Assembly: GCF_000695685.1 (NCBI RefSeq)
Contig: NZ_JFFR01000005.1
Location: 62,001 to 126,000 of the forward strand
Length of the DNA stretch: 64,000 nucleotides
Direction: 5' to 3'
From: Vibrio fortis
Lineage (GTDB): Bacteria > Pseudomonadota > Gammaproteobacteria > Enterobacterales > Vibrionaceae
Below the pieces are notes generated by a model. It had not been told where the DNA came from, searched no databases, and saw nothing but the letters and a program-made list of their open reading frames with translations. Both the position numbers and the translations under genes were made by a program. Numbering within the stretch: the first letter of the stretch is position 1; the number at the start of each line of letters is the position of its first letter. Below, in pieces: positions 9,595 through 20,802 of this stretch.

Positions 9595-9641
9595 TTAAAG
9601 GTATGGCTTCATCACGTTTTCGTGAGATGCGGTGTCTTTAA
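9595..9641 (+). ncRNA. Candidate L31 leader structure in the rpmE 5' UTR
   Basis: TTAAAG (9595-9600) can pair with CTTTAA (9636-9641), enclosing a hairpin with CACG / CGTG arms around TTTT (9613-9624). A second possible stem (GTGTCCG with CGGATGGCGACAC, about 9664-9690) approaches the ribosome site. Autoregulatory L31 leaders are known in several phyla, including gammaproteobacteria; assignment to that class is inference. Confidence 0.5.
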
Positions 9642-9711
9642 TCTATTTTTTAACAACGTGTGGTGTCCGGCTTAGAATCGGATGGCGACACGGCCTAATT
9701 GAGGTTTTCCC

Positions 9712-9930
9712 ATGAAAGTTGGTATCCACCCAGAATACAAAGCTGTAACAGCTACTTGCTCTTGCGGCAACACATTTGAATTCAACTCTACTCTAGGTAA
9801 AGATTCTATCCACCTAGACGTATGTGACAAATGTCACCCATTCTACACTGGTAAGCAACGTATCGTTGATACAGGCGGCCGTGTAGATCGCTTCAACAAG
9901 CGTTTCGGTGCTCTATCTAGCAAGAAGTAA
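9712..9930 (+). CDS. rpmE: 50S ribosomal protein L31
   Basis: Large-subunit protein bridging the central protuberance and the small subunit. It is the zinc-binding (C+) form: Cys16, Cys18, Cys38 and Cys41 are all present in 72 residues. Vibrios often also carry a zinc-free paralogue elsewhere, which is used under zinc limitation; none is in this window. TTGAGG lies upstream of the ATG, and a strong terminator follows. Confidence 0.98.
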   Translation: MKVGIHPEYKAVTATCSCGNTFEFNSTLGKDSIHLDVCDKCHPFYTGKQRIVDTGGRVDRFNKRFGALSSKK

Positions 9931-9949
9931 TTCTCGCTTAGTAGACATG

Positions 9950-9975
9950 AAAAAGGACACTTCGGTGTCCTTTTT
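9950..9975 (+). terminator. Terminator of rpmE
   Basis: AAAAAGGACAC / GTGTCCTTTTT arms with a stable TTCG tetraloop, 20 bp after the stop. Confidence 0.95.
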
Positions 9976-10138
9976 TGTTATCTGGCGTTTAGTAATTTCA
10001 ACTGGGCACTGGTCTTATTAGTAGTGAATTCTCGTTTTTTAATGAGACAGGGGGCTTTACCACCTAGGAACTTTGAAGTACATCCATTAATATAAAATGG
10101 ATTCCCCCAAATAATAATATTCTAGGAAACCTACACCC

Positions 10139-11425
10139 ATGTCTGATGACACTCTCCAAGCTCAATCTGAAGAACTATCACCTCAAGAACAATTCCGTCA
10201 GCAAGCTCTTGATTATCATGAGTTCCCAATTCCTGGCAAAATTGCCGTTGAACTGACAAAGTCTGCAAATTCTGCAGAGGATCTGGCCCTTGCTTACAGC
10301 CCAGGTGTGGCTGAGCCAGTTCGTGAAATCGCACAGAACGTGGATAACGTTTATAAGTACACAGGTAAAGGCAACATGGTTGCAGTTATCTCTAACGGTA
10401 CAGCGATTCTTGGCCTAGGTAACCTAGGTCCTATTGCTTCTAAACCAGTAATGGAAGGTAAAGCGCTCCTGTTTAAGCGTTTTGCAGGTTTAGATTCTAT
10501 CGATATTGAAGTAAAACACCGCACAATCGATGAGTTCGTAGATACAGTAGCGAATATTGCCGATACATTCGGTGGCATCAACCTAGAAGACATCAAAGCA
10601 CCAGACTGTTTTGAAATTGAACGCCGCCTAATCGAGCGCTGTGATGTCCCTGTATTCCACGATGACCAGCACGGTACTGCGATCGTAACAGCTGCGGGTA
10701 TGCTGAACGCGATTGAGCTTCAAGGTAAGAAGCTGGAAGAGTGTAAGATTGTTTGTTTGGGTGCAGGTGCAGCGGCGGTTGCGTGTATGGAACTGCTGAT
10801 CAAGTGTGGCGCGCAGCGTGAGAAGATCTACATGCTAGATCGTAAAGGCGTGATTCACACTCGTCGTGACGATCTGAACGAATACAAGCAGTTGTTCGCG
10901 AACAACACTGACAAGCGTACTCTAGAAGATGTTATTGAAGGTGCAGACCTATTCCTAGGTGTATCGGGTCCTAACCTGCTACCAGCGGAATCGCTGAAGT
11001 TGATGGCTGATAAGCCGATCGTATTCGCGTGTTCTAACCCAGATCCAGAGATCAAGCCAGAGCTTGCTCACGAAGTTCGTAGCGACCTTATCATGGGTAC
11101 GGGCCGTAGTGATTACCCGAACCAAGTAAACAACGTTCTGTGTTTCCCATTCATCTTCCGTGGTGCTCTTGATGTTCGTGCAAGCGAAATCAACGATGAA
11201 ATGAAGCTAGCGGCAGTGGAAGCGATTCGTGAACTTGCGAAAGAAGAAGTACCTGCAGACGTACTAAAAGCAGCAGGTGCTGATGCACTTGAGTTTGGTA
11301 AAGGCTACATCATTCCTAAGCCAATGGACCCACGTCTACTGCCTCGCGTGGCAAAAGCAGTTGCTCAGGCGGCGGTTGATTCAGGTGTGGCTCGTATTGA
11401 GATGCCAGCAAACTACATGGCGTAG
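10139..11425 (+). CDS. Malic enzyme, short form (oxaloacetate-decarboxylating)
   Basis: Converts malate to pyruvate and CO2 with NAD(P). It has the malic enzyme signature regions ([10 protein letters not shown] near 52-61, [10 protein letters not shown] near 104-113, [14 protein letters not shown] near 170) and a Rossmann GAGAAAVA motif around residue 210. At 428 residues it lacks the phosphotransacetylase-like C-terminal domain of E. coli MaeB (about 759 residues), so it is the short form. Cofactor preference cannot be read safely. It stands alone between rpmE and metJ, ended by its own terminator. Confidence 0.9.
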   Translation: MSDDTLQAQSEELSPQEQFRQQALDYHEFPIPGKIAVELTKSANSAEDLALAYSPGVAEPVREIAQNVDNVYKYTGKGNMVAVISNGTAILGLGNLGPIASKPVMEGKALLFKRFAGLDSIDIEVKHRTIDEFVDTVANIADTFGGINLEDIKAPDCFEIERRLIERCDVPVFHDDQHGTAIVTAAGMLNAIELQGKKLEECKIVCLGAGAAAVACMELLIKCGAQREKIYMLDRKGVIHTRRDDLNEYKQLFANNTDKRTLEDVIEGADLFLGVSGPNLLPAESLKLMADKPIVFACSNPDPEIKPELAHEVRSDLIMGTGRSDYPNQVNNVLCFPFIFRGALDVRASEINDEMKLAAVEAIRELAKEEVPADVLKAAGADALEFGKGYIIPKPMDPRLLPRVAKAVAQAAVDSGVARIEMPANYMA

Positions 11426-11486
11426 AAGCATATGGCATAGAGACTGGATGGCGTAATCGTCATTTAGTAGAGCGAAGAGAATAATA

Positions 11487-11517
11487 AAAAACCGACTCAT
11501 CTGGAGTCGGTTTTTTT
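11487..11517 (+). terminator. Terminator of the malic enzyme gene
   Basis: CCGACTC / GAGTCGG stem flanked by an A-run and seven T. It may also serve metJ from the other side. Confidence 0.92.
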
Positions 11518-11605
11518 ATGCCTTAAATTCACACTAGATGATTAAGGCAATCAATCTGGTTCAGCTAAAGCGAATCAAATGTTGAAGGTAGTGACTGAGT
11601 TATGA

Positions 11606-11926
11606 TTATTCTTCGTCAAACGCTTCGAACTCGATACCCATCTCTGTCATCAGCTTTTTCACTTCAGCTGGGATATCGTCTGGGCGGTCTTTACGCAGGT
11701 CTTCATCTGTTGGTAGAGGCTGGCCAGTATATGCATGCAGAAAGGCTTCACATAGCAGCTCACTGTTTGTTGCATGGCGTAGGTTGTTAATCTGGCGGCG
11801 GGTACGCTCGTCAGTTAGAACCTTTAACACTTTTAGAGGGATAGAAACTGTAATTTTCTTTACTTGTTCGCTTTTCTTTCCATGCTCAGCATATGGGCTT
11901 ATGTATTCACCATTCCAGTCGGCCAT
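11606..11926 (-). CDS. metJ: Methionine repressor MetJ
   Basis: Ribbon-helix-helix repressor that binds tandem met boxes with S-adenosylmethionine as corepressor. The beta-strand [15 protein letters not shown] (about 23-37) enters the major groove and is followed by [30 protein letters not shown] helices. Length 106 is one residue from E. coli. It is divergent from metB across four met boxes, so it probably represses itself and metBL. Confidence 0.97.
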   Translation of the reverse strand: MADWNGEYISPYAEHGKKSEQVKKITVSIPLKVLKVLTDERTRRQINNLRHATNSELLCEAFLHAYTGQPLPTDEDLRKDRPDDIPAEVKKLMTEMGIEFEAFDEE

Positions 11927-12001
11927 TGCGTACCTTCATCACTTTAGTTGTTAGATTAAATTAATAGGGGTGATTTTAGCGGGATTTACCGCCATAAGCA
12001 A

Positions 12002-12033
12002 AGACATATAGACGTCTAGAAGTGTTGACGTCT
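12002..12033. promoter_or_regulatory. Four tandem met boxes, metJ-metB
   Basis: Contiguous eight-base boxes AGACATAT, AGACGTCT, AGAAGTGT and TGACGTCT match the consensus AGACGTCT at 5, 8, 5 and 7 positions. This is the classic MetJ array, placed between the divergent metJ and metB starts. Confidence 0.9.
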
Positions 12034-12135
12034 CATTCTTATGAAAGTAAAGTGAATAACATATATCTAACACAGCCGCAAAACCCCGACAAGCCGCTGT
12101 GATTCTCAGACGCCAAAACCTGTAAGGAAACACCT

Positions 12136-13320
12136 ATGAGCAGCCGGAAACCAGCAACCATCGCCGTACGTACTGGTATCGAGTCAGACACTCAACATCA
12201 TGCCGTTGTTCCACCAATTTATCTGTCGACTAACTACGGTTTTCCCGCTTTTGGTGAAGTGCCTAAGTATGATTACACTCGCTCAGGTAACCCAAACCGT
12301 GGCTTGCTAGAAACCGCCCTGTTTGAATTGGAGTCTGGTAAGGGGGCAGTTGTGACCAACTGTGGTACTTCTGCATTGAACCTTTGGGTTTCTGCATTTC
12401 TTGGTAGTGATGATCTGATCGTGGCACCACACGACTGCTACGGTGGTACTTACCGCCTTTTCAATACTCGCTCACAAAAGGGTGACTTTAAGGTTTTGTT
12501 TGTCGATCAATCGGATCAAGCTGCATTCGATGCTGCGATCGCACTCAAGCCTAAATTGATCTTGTTGGAAACGCCATCAAACCCACTGGTGCGTGTCGTC
12601 GACATTGAAGAAACCTGCCGCAAGGCAAAAGAGGTGGGGGCGCTGGTGGCGGTTGATAACACCTTCTTGACTCCTGTGTTCCAAAAGCCTTTAGAGCTTG
12701 GTGCTGACTTTGTTATCCACTCCACGACTAAGTACATCAATGGTCACTCAGATGTGATTGGCGGCGTAGTGATTACTAAAACCGAAGAGCACGCTGAAGA
12801 GCTGGCTTGGTGGGGCAACTGTATTGGTGCAACGGGGACACCATTTGATAGCTACATGACGCTGCGTGGTATTCGTACGCTAGGTGCGCGTATGCGTGTT
12901 CATGAAGAGAGCTCTCGTGAGATTTTAACGGCGCTACAGAAACAACCTTTGGTTGATACCATTTACCACCCGAGCCTGCCTGAGCATCCAGGTCATGAGA
13001 TTGCTAAGAAGCAGCAGTCTGGTTTTGGGTCTATGCTGAGTTTTGAATTTGCTGGTTCTTTCGAGGCGTTGAAACACTTTGTTGGTGAGTTAGAGCTGTT
13101 TTCACTGGCAGAGTCTCTGGGTGGTGTCGAGAGCTTGATTTGTCACCCTGCTTCGATGACACACCGCGCAATGGGCGAAGAAGCTTTAGCGGAAGCGGGA
13201 GTGTCTCATCAACTTCTGAGACTATCGGTAGGCCTTGAAGATGCAGAAGACCTGATTGCAGACCTTGAACAAGCCTTTGCCAAAGCGCAGCAGTTCATCG
13301 ATAACGGGGAGAGCAAGTAA
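12136..13320 (+). CDS. metB: Cystathionine gamma-synthase
   Basis: PLP enzyme joining an O-acyl-homoserine and cysteine into cystathionine on the way to methionine. The 394-residue protein is a Cys/Met-metabolism PLP fold with the Schiff-base lysine K199 in STTKYINGHSD and the YTRSGNPNR motif near 47-55. AAGGAAAC lies before the ATG. Its stop overlaps the metL start by one base (TAATG), so the two are translationally coupled. MetJ control is expected from the boxes upstream. Confidence 0.95.
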   Translation: MSSRKPATIAVRTGIESDTQHHAVVPPIYLSTNYGFPAFGEVPKYDYTRSGNPNRGLLETALFELESGKGAVVTNCGTSALNLWVSAFLGSDDLIVAPHDCYGGTYRLFNTRSQKGDFKVLFVDQSDQAAFDAAIALKPKLILLETPSNPLVRVVDIEETCRKAKEVGALVAVDNTFLTPVFQKPLELGADFVIHSTTKYINGHSDVIGGVVITKTEEHAEELAWWGNCIGATGTPFDSYMTLRGIRTLGARMRVHEESSREILTALQKQPLVDTIYHPSLPEHPGHEIAKKQQSGFGSMLSFEFAGSFEALKHFVGELELFSLAESLGGVESLICHPASMTHRAMGEEALAEAGVSHQLLRLSVGLEDAEDLIADLEQAFAKAQQFIDNGESK

Positions 13321-15731
13321 TGGCTAACTTTCGCCAATTGCATAAATTTGGTGGTAGCAGTTTGGCAAACCCTGAGTGCTATCAACGTGTAGTCAGTATT
13401 CTCAAAGAGTACTCTAGCGAAACAGACTTGGTCGTGGTGTCTGCGGCAGGCAAAACCACAAACAGATTGATCGAATTTTTAGAGGCGTTGGATAAAGATG
13501 GACGTTTGGCTCATGAGTGTCTGCAATCTCTGCGTCAGTTCCAACTAGAGCTGGTTTCAGAACTATTAGAGGGCGAAGTAGCAGAGCGGTTAACTGCAAC
13601 CCTACAACGAGAGTTTACGGCTTTAGGTGAATTGACCGCGCCATTGAATGAAGCACAAAAAGCGTCTGTGTTAGGCCATGGTGAAGTGTGGTCGTCTCGC
13701 TTACTAGCGGCGCTTTTATGTCAGAGTGACCTCCAAGCTGTAGCACAAGATGCACGAGACTTTCTGCGTGCTGAAGCGGGTGCTCAGCCAGAGGTGGATC
13801 GTGCTCGTTCATACGCATTGATTAAAGAGTCTCTCGCCCAACACGCTCATTGTCGCGTAGTGATTACCGGCTTTATGGCGCAAAACAGTGCCGGTGAAAC
13901 GGTGCTTTTAGGTCGTAATGGTTCGGATTACTCAGCGACCGTGATTGGCGCATTGGCTGAAGTGGATCGTGTGACAATCTGGAGTGATGTGGCCGGTGTG
14001 TATAGTGCTGACCCTAGGTTGGTCTCTGATGCATGCCTGTTGCCTTTGCTACGTCTAGATGAGGCGAGTGAACTTGCACGTCTGGCGGCACCTGTGCTTC
14101 ACAGTCGTACTCTACAACCTGTCGCGCAGAGTGCGATGGATCTTAGCCTACGCTGCAGCTATCAGCCTGAGTCTGGCTCTACCCAAATTGAGCGTGTATT
14201 GGCGTCGGGACGCGGTGCAAAGATCATCACCTCTTTAGATGATGTACTACTGATTCAGCTTACCTTTGGTCATGGCCATGACTTTGAGCGCCTTGAGAGT
14301 GAGGTGCTTGAGGGGCTTAAGCGCGCTCAGCTCGAGCCACTGGCTTACGAGCTGCAAGCGGACCAAAACTGTTTGCGTCTCGCCTACACTGAAGAGATTG
14401 CGGGTGGAGCGCTTGAATATCTCCAAGACCACGCGATTGAAGCGGAAATCAAACTCAAAGAGGGTTACTCACTGGTTGCTGCGGTAGGTGCTGGTGTGAC
14501 TAAGAACCCGAACCACTGCTATGGCTTCTACCAACAACTTAAGAGCGCACCGGTTGAGTTTATCTCAGAGTCTCAGTCTCGTTTGAGCTTAGTGGCCGTC
14601 GTTCGTAAGTCGGAAACTGAAACCTTAGTGAAAGGCATTCACTCTCAATTGTTCCAAGCTCAGAAGCGCGTTGCGATTGCGCTGTGTGGTAAGGGTAACA
14701 TCGGCTCAAGCTGGCTATCACTGTTCGCTGAGCAAAAGGTTGAACTAGAAAAGCGTCGCGGCATGAACTTCGAGTTGGTTGCGGTGGTGGATAGTCAAAC
14801 TTATTGGTACGACGAACAAGGTATCGATGCTCGTGCAGTCGTCGATCGCTTTGGTGACGAGGCAGTCGAGTATTCGGACGGCGAGTGGTTAACCAAGTTA
14901 GGTTCAATTCAAGGCTATGATGAAGTGGTGGTATTGGATGTAACGGCGAGCAAGGTACTGGCTGACAAGTATTTGGACATCGCTCAACAAGGTATCCACC
15001 TCATCTCAGCCAACAAAGTCGCGGGCTCTGCATCGAGTGATTACTACCATCAGGTACAAGACGCGTTCGCGAAGATCAGCCGCCATTGGTTGTACAACGC
15101 GACAGTAGGTGCAGGCTTACCGATCAACCATACTGTACGTGACTTGCGTGAGAGTGGTGATGACATCATTGCGCTGTCAGGCATCTTCTCTGGCACTCTA
15201 TCTTGGTTGTTCCAACAATTTGATGGCTCAGTACCATTTAGCGAGTTGGTGGACCTAGCGTGGCAACAAGGCTTAACTGAGCCAGACCCTCGCTCTGACC
15301 TTGATGGTTCGGATGTGATGCGTAAGCTGGTGATTCTGGCGCGTGAATCTGGTCTAGATATTGAACCTGAGAACGTCAAAGTGGAATCTTTGGTACCTGA
15401 AGAGCTGCAAGATCTCTCTGTCGATGACTTCTTTGATAAAGCATCAGTATTGAGCGAAGTGCTGGCTGAGCGTCTAGAGAAGGCTCAATCGCAGCATAAG
15501 GTACTACGTTATGTTGCACGCCTTGAGAAGAACGGTAAGGCAACGGTAGGTGTAGAAGCGCTATCGAAAGAGCATGCCCTGGCGAACCTGCTGCCATGTG
15601 ACAACATCTTTGCGATTGAGAGTAAGTGGTACAAAGATAACCCATTGGTGATTCGTGGTCCTGGTGCAGGACGTGAGGTAACGGCCGGTGCGATTCAGTC
15701 TGATTTGAATAGAATGTCGAGCCTGTTCTAA
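13320..15731 (+). CDS. metL: Bifunctional aspartokinase II / homoserine dehydrogenase II
   Basis: Catalyses the first and third steps from aspartate to homoserine for methionine. The N-terminal kinase domain begins with KFGGSS (9-14), followed by a regulatory region. The C-terminal homoserine dehydrogenase starts with the Rossmann motif GKGNIG (457-462) and contains SANKVAGS and the GTLSWLF region. At 803 residues it matches E. coli MetL (about 810). It is coupled to metB and closed by a hairpin terminator. Confidence 0.95.
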   Translation: MANFRQLHKFGGSSLANPECYQRVVSILKEYSSETDLVVVSAAGKTTNRLIEFLEALDKDGRLAHECLQSLRQFQLELVSELLEGEVAERLTATLQREFTALGELTAPLNEAQKASVLGHGEVWSSRLLAALLCQSDLQAVAQDARDFLRAEAGAQPEVDRARSYALIKESLAQHAHCRVVITGFMAQNSAGETVLLGRNGSDYSATVIGALAEVDRVTIWSDVAGVYSADPRLVSDACLLPLLRLDEASELARLAAPVLHSRTLQPVAQSAMDLSLRCSYQPESGSTQIERVLASGRGAKIITSLDDVLLIQLTFGHGHDFERLESEVLEGLKRAQLEPLAYELQADQNCLRLAYTEEIAGGALEYLQDHAIEAEIKLKEGYSLVAAVGAGVTKNPNHCYGFYQQLKSAPVEFISESQSRLSLVAVVRKSETETLVKGIHSQLFQAQKRVAIALCGKGNIGSSWLSLFAEQKVELEKRRGMNFELVAVVDSQTYWYDEQGIDARAVVDRFGDEAVEYSDGEWLTKLGSIQGYDEVVVLDVTASKVLADKYLDIAQQGIHLISANKVAGSASSDYYHQVQDAFAKISRHWLYNATVGAGLPINHTVRDLRESGDDIIALSGIFSGTLSWLFQQFDGSVPFSELVDLAWQQGLTEPDPRSDLDGSDVMRKLVILARESGLDIEPENVKVESLVPEELQDLSVDDFFDKASVLSEVLAERLEKAQSQHKVLRYVARLEKNGKATVGVEALSKEHALANLLPCDNIFAIESKWYKDNPLVIRGPGAGREVTAGAIQSDLNRMSSLF

Positions 15732-15785
15732 AACTCAGATCGATGGTTTGTAAGCGTAAATAGCATACTATCCACTAAGATAAAT

Positions 15786-15821
15786 AAGGCTGAAAGCACA
15801 ATGTGTTTTTCAGCCTTTTTT
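15786..15821 (+). terminator. Terminator of metBL
   Basis: AAGGCTGAAA / TTTCAGCCTT ten-base arms, with an inner GCACA/TGTG pairing, then T-rich sequence. Confidence 0.88.
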
Positions 15822-15934
15822 GTACGTTATTATTGCTTTGCGACCCATTTATCGACTTGAAGATTCCTCACGATCAACTTGAGAAAAATTCATAATGGAT
15901 CTGTTGACATTAAATCGTATTCAATACATTCTGT

Positions 15935-15958
15935 GGACATATAGACGTCTAAACGTCG
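15935..15958. promoter_or_regulatory. Three tandem met boxes upstream of metF
   Basis: GGACATAT, AGACGTCT and AAACGTCG, contiguous, 51-74 bp upstream of the metF start. The central box is a perfect MetJ consensus. Confidence 0.88.
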
Positions 15959-15987
15959 GTTTAAAGGTTTGAGATTTTAGTGGTTGA

Positions 15988-16908
<921 letters not shown>

Positions 16909-16936
16909 GCTTCAACTCTATACAGCAGATACAAAA

Positions 16937-16965
16937 AAGGCTTGAATACTGAGTATTCAAGCCTT
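16937..16965. terminator. Bidirectional terminator, metF/aphA
   Basis: Thirteen-base perfect arms (AAGGCTTGAATAC / GTATTCAAGCCTT) around TGA, with an A-run on the left and a T-run on the right. Confidence 0.93.
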
Positions 16966-17004
16966 TTGCTTATTTAGTCTCTGGTGAAATCACCAGCGTC
17001 AAAC

Positions 17005-17544
17005 TTACGCTAGCGTTTCAAGCTCTAGTAGAACTTCTTCAGCCCACATGATCCAAGCTTCACGGATCAGTAGGTTACGACGCAATGTTAGTCGCTCTAG
17101 ACGTGCTTGCTTGTCTAGTGTTGACGGCGTTGCATAGTAAGCTGCTTCAATCTCTTTGTAGTGAGAAACCAGCTTGCGTGATTCTTCAACTAGTTCAGAA
17201 AGTTGTACTTGGTATGCAGCAGATGGTTGAACGGCACAAGCCATCAGTTTTGCTGAAAACTCATCACGTACAGTTGGGTGAGCTGTTGGCTGTTCGAACC
17301 ATTCGCCAAGTGCACGACGGCCAGCGTCTGTGATTGAGTAAACTTTACGGTCAGGTTTGCCTTCTTGAGGTTCTAGTACACAAGTTACCTGTTCGTTTTG
17401 AGCCATTTTGTTGAGCTCGCGGTAAACTTGTTGGTGGCTAGCTTTCCAGAAGTATCCAATGCTTGCTGAGAATTCTTTAGTGATATCGTAACCAGTAGCA
17501 TCGCGTGTACTTAAAACGGTTAGAATTACGTGTGGTAATGACAT
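17005..17544 (-). CDS. aphA: Quorum-sensing regulator AphA (PadR family)
   Basis: Master regulator of low cell density in vibrios, first known as an activator of virulence in V. cholerae. The 179-residue protein has the PadR winged helix (MSLPHVILTVLSTRDATGYD onward, to about 85) and a C-terminal dimerising coiled coil. Sequence agreement with V. cholerae AphA, as I remember it, is very high. The ATG at 17544 gives the family N-terminus; a TTG reading from 17565 adds seven residues without support. In other vibrios the gene is repressed by LuxR/HapR and activated post-transcriptionally by Qrr RNAs. Confidence 0.93.
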   Translation of the reverse strand: MSLPHVILTVLSTRDATGYDITKEFSASIGYFWKASHQQVYRELNKMAQNEQVTCVLEPQEGKPDRKVYSITDAGRRALGEWFEQPTAHPTVRDEFSAKLMACAVQPSAAYQVQLSELVEESRKLVSHYKEIEAAYYATPSTLDKQARLERLTLRRNLLIREAWIMWAEEVLLELETLA

Positions 17545-17903
17545 GTCTTCAATCCAAATGGTCAATAAACAGTAAACAAAAACTTAAACATCAAGTGTGC
17601 TTCTTGCGGCACGATATATTGGGTTATGTCTAAGTTGCACCAACACTCTTTGTTGTTGGTTGTGTCACCTTATAAAGCCGTTTATCACCTAGTCGGACTA
17701 GCTTGCCTAGTCCAATGCTACGAAATATTTTGATTGGAGTGTTCTCGCAGCGGAGCAGTAGTATATCTAAATAATAAGCATAAAGTAGAATACATGGACA
17801 AAATAACCCAAAAAACTGATAAAAGACTCAATAGTGTTTTCTGGGTAAAATAAAAAGGTCGCCATGGGCGACCTTTTGTTCTTTATTTAGAATATTATTC
17901 TGC
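17545..17903 (-). promoter_or_regulatory. aphA promoter and long leader region
   Basis: About 300 bp of non-coding DNA lie upstream of aphA. A hairpin with GGACTAG / CTAGTCC arms (17695-17713) and the minus-strand run CTAGGTG just downstream of it are the visible features. CTAGGTG would pair with the CACCTAG-type segment that I recall in Qrr RNAs, but seven bases are weak evidence. I found no full LuxR-type palindrome. The ppc terminator lies at the right end. Confidence 0.4.
17853..17877 (-). terminator. Terminator of ppc
   Basis: AAAAGGTCGCC / GGCGACCTTTT eleven-base arms around a three-base loop, followed on the minus strand by TATTTTA. Confidence 0.9.
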
Positions 17904-20534
17904 TTAACCAGTGTTGCGCATGCCTGCTGCAATGCCTGCAATCGTCACCATAAGCGCTTCTTCTAGCTCTGCTGGTGGCGTTTCACTCTGACGAGTACGG
18001 TATAGCAGCTCAGCTTGAAGCATGTTCAACGGCTCAACGTAGATGTTACGTAGGCGGATAGACTCTTGTCCCCAAGGGTCGCTCTGCATTAGGTTTTCAT
18101 TGTTCTCTACATTTAGCACCGCTTTGATGTCTTTTTGCAGCTGTTCGCGAAGCTTCTCACCTAGTGGCAATAGTTCTTCGTCTACCAAACGCTGGTCGTA
18201 GTACTTAGCGATCTCCATATTACACTTCGAGTAAACCATCTCAAGCATACCTAAGCGAGTCGAGAAGAATGGCCACTCGCGACACATCTCTTCAAGTAGT
18301 GCTTGATGGCCTTGATCAACCGAGTATTGAATCGCTTCACCAGCACCTAACCATGCAGGTAGTACTAGACGGTTTTGGCTCCAAGAGAAGATCCAAGGGA
18401 TAGCACGCAGGCTCTCTACGCCACCATTTGGATTACGCTTAGCTGGACGAGAGCCTAGAGGCAGTTTGCCAAGCTCTAGCTCTGGGGTTGCCTGGCGGAA
18501 GTAAGGAACGAATTTTTCTTCGCCACGAACCACGTTGCGGTAAGCTTCACAAGAAACCTGTGATAGTACTTCCATCAGATCGCGCCACTCTTGCTTCGGC
18601 TCTGGTGGTGGAAGTAGGTTTGCTTCAAGGATTGCGCTTGCGTATAGGTTAAAGCTGTTCACTGCGACATCAGGTAAGCCAAGCTTAAAGCGAATCATCT
18701 CGCCTTGCTCGGTTACACGCAGACCGCCTTTCAAGCTCTTTGGTGGCTGAGAAAGTAGTGCTGCGTGTGCAGGAGCGCCACCACGGCCTACGGTACCACC
18801 ACGGCCGTGGAATAGAGTCAGCTCAATGCCTTCCTCTTCACACGCTTTAACAAGCTTATCCATTGCATCGTATTGCGCCCAACCTGCAGACATTACGCCA
18901 GCATCTTTTGCGGAATCAGAGTAGCCGATCATGACCATTTGGTGGTTCTGGATAAAGCCACGGTAAAGGTCAATGCTCATTAGCTGCTTCATTACCGCTT
19001 CAGAGTTGTTCAAGTCGTCTAGCGTTTCAAACAACGGACATACGTCCATGCGGTACGGACAGCCTGATTCTTGAAGTAGCAAGTGAACCGCAAGTACGTC
19101 TGACGCCGTGCGAGCCATTGAGATAACGTAAGCACCAAAGGCTTCACGAGGTTGTGCAGCAATCACCTTACAGGTGTCTAGGACCTCTTTGACTGGCTCA
19201 GATGGCTCCCAATCGCGCGGAAGTAGTGGACGCTTAGAGCTTAGCTCGTTGGTTAGGAAAGCAATCTTGTCTTGCTCGCTCCACTGATCGTAGTCACCGA
19301 TACCTAGGTAGCGAGTGAGCTCAGAAAGAACGTCTGAGTGACGTGTGCTCTCTTGGCGGATATCAAGACGAACTAGGTGTACGCCAAAGGCTTTGATACG
19401 GCGCAGTGTATCTAACAGTGAGCCGTCTGCGATTACGCCCATGCCACACTCATGTAGCGATTGATAACATGCGTAAAGCGGCGTCCACAGTTGGTCGATA
19501 TTCTGTAGTGTGGTCTTCTTCGGTACTTCTGCGTCGTGCAGTTTTGCGTCAAGTACTTCGAGCGTGTCCGTAAGTAACGTACGTAGGCTCTTAAGGATCG
19601 CGCGGTAGGCTTCGTGCTCGTCGCCAGCTAGTTCGCGTACAGTGTCGTTGCACTTCGTCATCGACAGTTCAGTGATCAGCTCGTTGATGTCACCTAGGTA
19701 AAGATCAGCGGCTTTCCAGCGAGATAGGCGCAGTACTTCTTTAGTGATTGAGTGCGTAACAAACGGGTTACCATCGCGGTCACCACCCATCCAAGATGAG
19801 AAGTGTACCGGGCGAGCATCGATAGGTAGGCCTTCACCAAGGAAGCCTTTCAAGCGGCCATCCATTTCACGCAGGAAGTCAGGTACCGCTTCCCAAAGAG
19901 AGTTTTCAACAACCGCAAAGCCCCATTTCGCTTCATCAAGCGGAGTCGGACGCTGCTGGCGAATCACGTCTGAGTGCCAGCCTTGAGCGATCAGTTGCTC
20001 TAGACGACGTTCAGTTTTCACGCGTTCTTTGTTTGATAGGTCGCTCAGCTCAAGCTTTGATAGACACTCGTTGATCTTAACGAGCTTGTTGATCATGGTG
20101 CGACGAGTGATTTCAGTTGGGTGAGCGGTCAGTACTAGCTCGATATTCAGGTCGCGAACGGCTTGAGCAGCATCGAGTTTGCTGATGTCGTTTTGGTTTA
20201 GCTTAGAGAACAGAGATTGAAGTACGTCTGGTTCACAAACGTGCTCTTCACAGTGGCGAGAAATGGTGTGGTATTGCTCCGCCATGTTGGTGAGGTTTAG
20301 AAATTGGTTGAAAGCACGAGCGACAGGGGTGAGTTGCTCGTTCGGTAAATTTTTGATCTCTTCAACTAGGCTGTCGCGGTCAGCTTGGTTGCCTGCTCGA
20401 GCTGACTTGGAAAGTTTACGGATAGTCTCCACTTTCTCTAGGATTACGTCGCCATGCGCGTCTTGAATAGTGTTACCTAGCAAGCGTCCTAGCATGCTCA
20501 CGTTACTCTTGAGAGCGGCGTATTTCTCGTTCAT
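17904..20534 (-). CDS. ppc: Phosphoenolpyruvate carboxylase
   Basis: Carboxylates phosphoenolpyruvate to oxaloacetate, refilling the TCA cycle and supplying aspartate. Catalytic His138 sits in VLTAHPTE, with the later [10 protein letters not shown] lysine motif and the [12 protein letters not shown] loop. From the ATG at 20534 ([12 protein letters not shown]) the length is 876. Codons upstream (to 20567) would add eleven atypical residues and contain the GAGGCAGG ribosome site, so they are rejected. It lies between argE and aphA. Confidence 0.95.
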   Translation of the reverse strand: MNEKYAALKSNVSMLGRLLGNTIQDAHGDVILEKVETIRKLSKSARAGNQADRDSLVEEIKNLPNEQLTPVARAFNQFLNLTNMAEQYHTISRHCEEHVCEPDVLQSLFSKLNQNDISKLDAAQAVRDLNIELVLTAHPTEITRRTMINKLVKINECLSKLELSDLSNKERVKTERRLEQLIAQGWHSDVIRQQRPTPLDEAKWGFAVVENSLWEAVPDFLREMDGRLKGFLGEGLPIDARPVHFSSWMGGDRDGNPFVTHSITKEVLRLSRWKAADLYLGDINELITELSMTKCNDTVRELAGDEHEAYRAILKSLRTLLTDTLEVLDAKLHDAEVPKKTTLQNIDQLWTPLYACYQSLHECGMGVIADGSLLDTLRRIKAFGVHLVRLDIRQESTRHSDVLSELTRYLGIGDYDQWSEQDKIAFLTNELSSKRPLLPRDWEPSEPVKEVLDTCKVIAAQPREAFGAYVISMARTASDVLAVHLLLQESGCPYRMDVCPLFETLDDLNNSEAVMKQLMSIDLYRGFIQNHQMVMIGYSDSAKDAGVMSAGWAQYDAMDKLVKACEEEGIELTLFHGRGGTVGRGGAPAHAALLSQPPKSLKGGLRVTEQGEMIRFKLGLPDVAVNSFNLYASAILEANLLPPPEPKQEWRDLMEVLSQVSCEAYRNVVRGEEKFVPYFRQATPELELGKLPLGSRPAKRNPNGGVESLRAIPWIFSWSQNRLVLPAWLGAGEAIQYSVDQGHQALLEEMCREWPFFSTRLGMLEMVYSKCNMEIAKYYDQRLVDEELLPLGEKLREQLQKDIKAVLNVENNENLMQSDPWGQESIRLRNIYVEPLNMLQAELLYRTRQSETPPAELEEALMVTIAGIAAGMRNTG

Positions 20535-20735
20535 TGTCATCCTGCCTCGTAAAAAAATTACATCCATTGTTCCTTGTTAGGTACACAATCTAGCGAAAAC
20601 TGCTGTATCTAGTCAAATAAAGCATCCTAAGTTTACAATTATTGGTTATATAAATGGCGAAGCTATAAATTTTCTTTTCTGAGAGAACGAAGGTGAAATT
20701 TAATTACAAATTCACGATGATGATATCAAAACAGT

Positions 20736-20765
20736 ACAAAAGCGACCTTTCGAGGTCGCTTTTGT
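20736..20765 (-). terminator. Terminator of argE
   Basis: ACAAAAGCGACCT / AGGTCGCTTTTGT thirteen-base arms with a TTCG/CGAA loop. It could also stop readthrough in the other direction. Confidence 0.9.
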
Positions 20766-20802
20766 TCGATAGTGCGAGCGATATTGAGTTATCGCGCAAT
20801 AA

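Noticed and set aside
12002..12033. Simple inverted repeats as a terminator
   Set aside because: The palindromic AGACGTCT units are met boxes in exact eight-base register between divergent starts, not a terminator.
17545..17600. LuxR/HapR-type site before aphA (TTATTGA half-site)
   Set aside because: Only one half of the palindrome is present, and it lies very close to the start codon.
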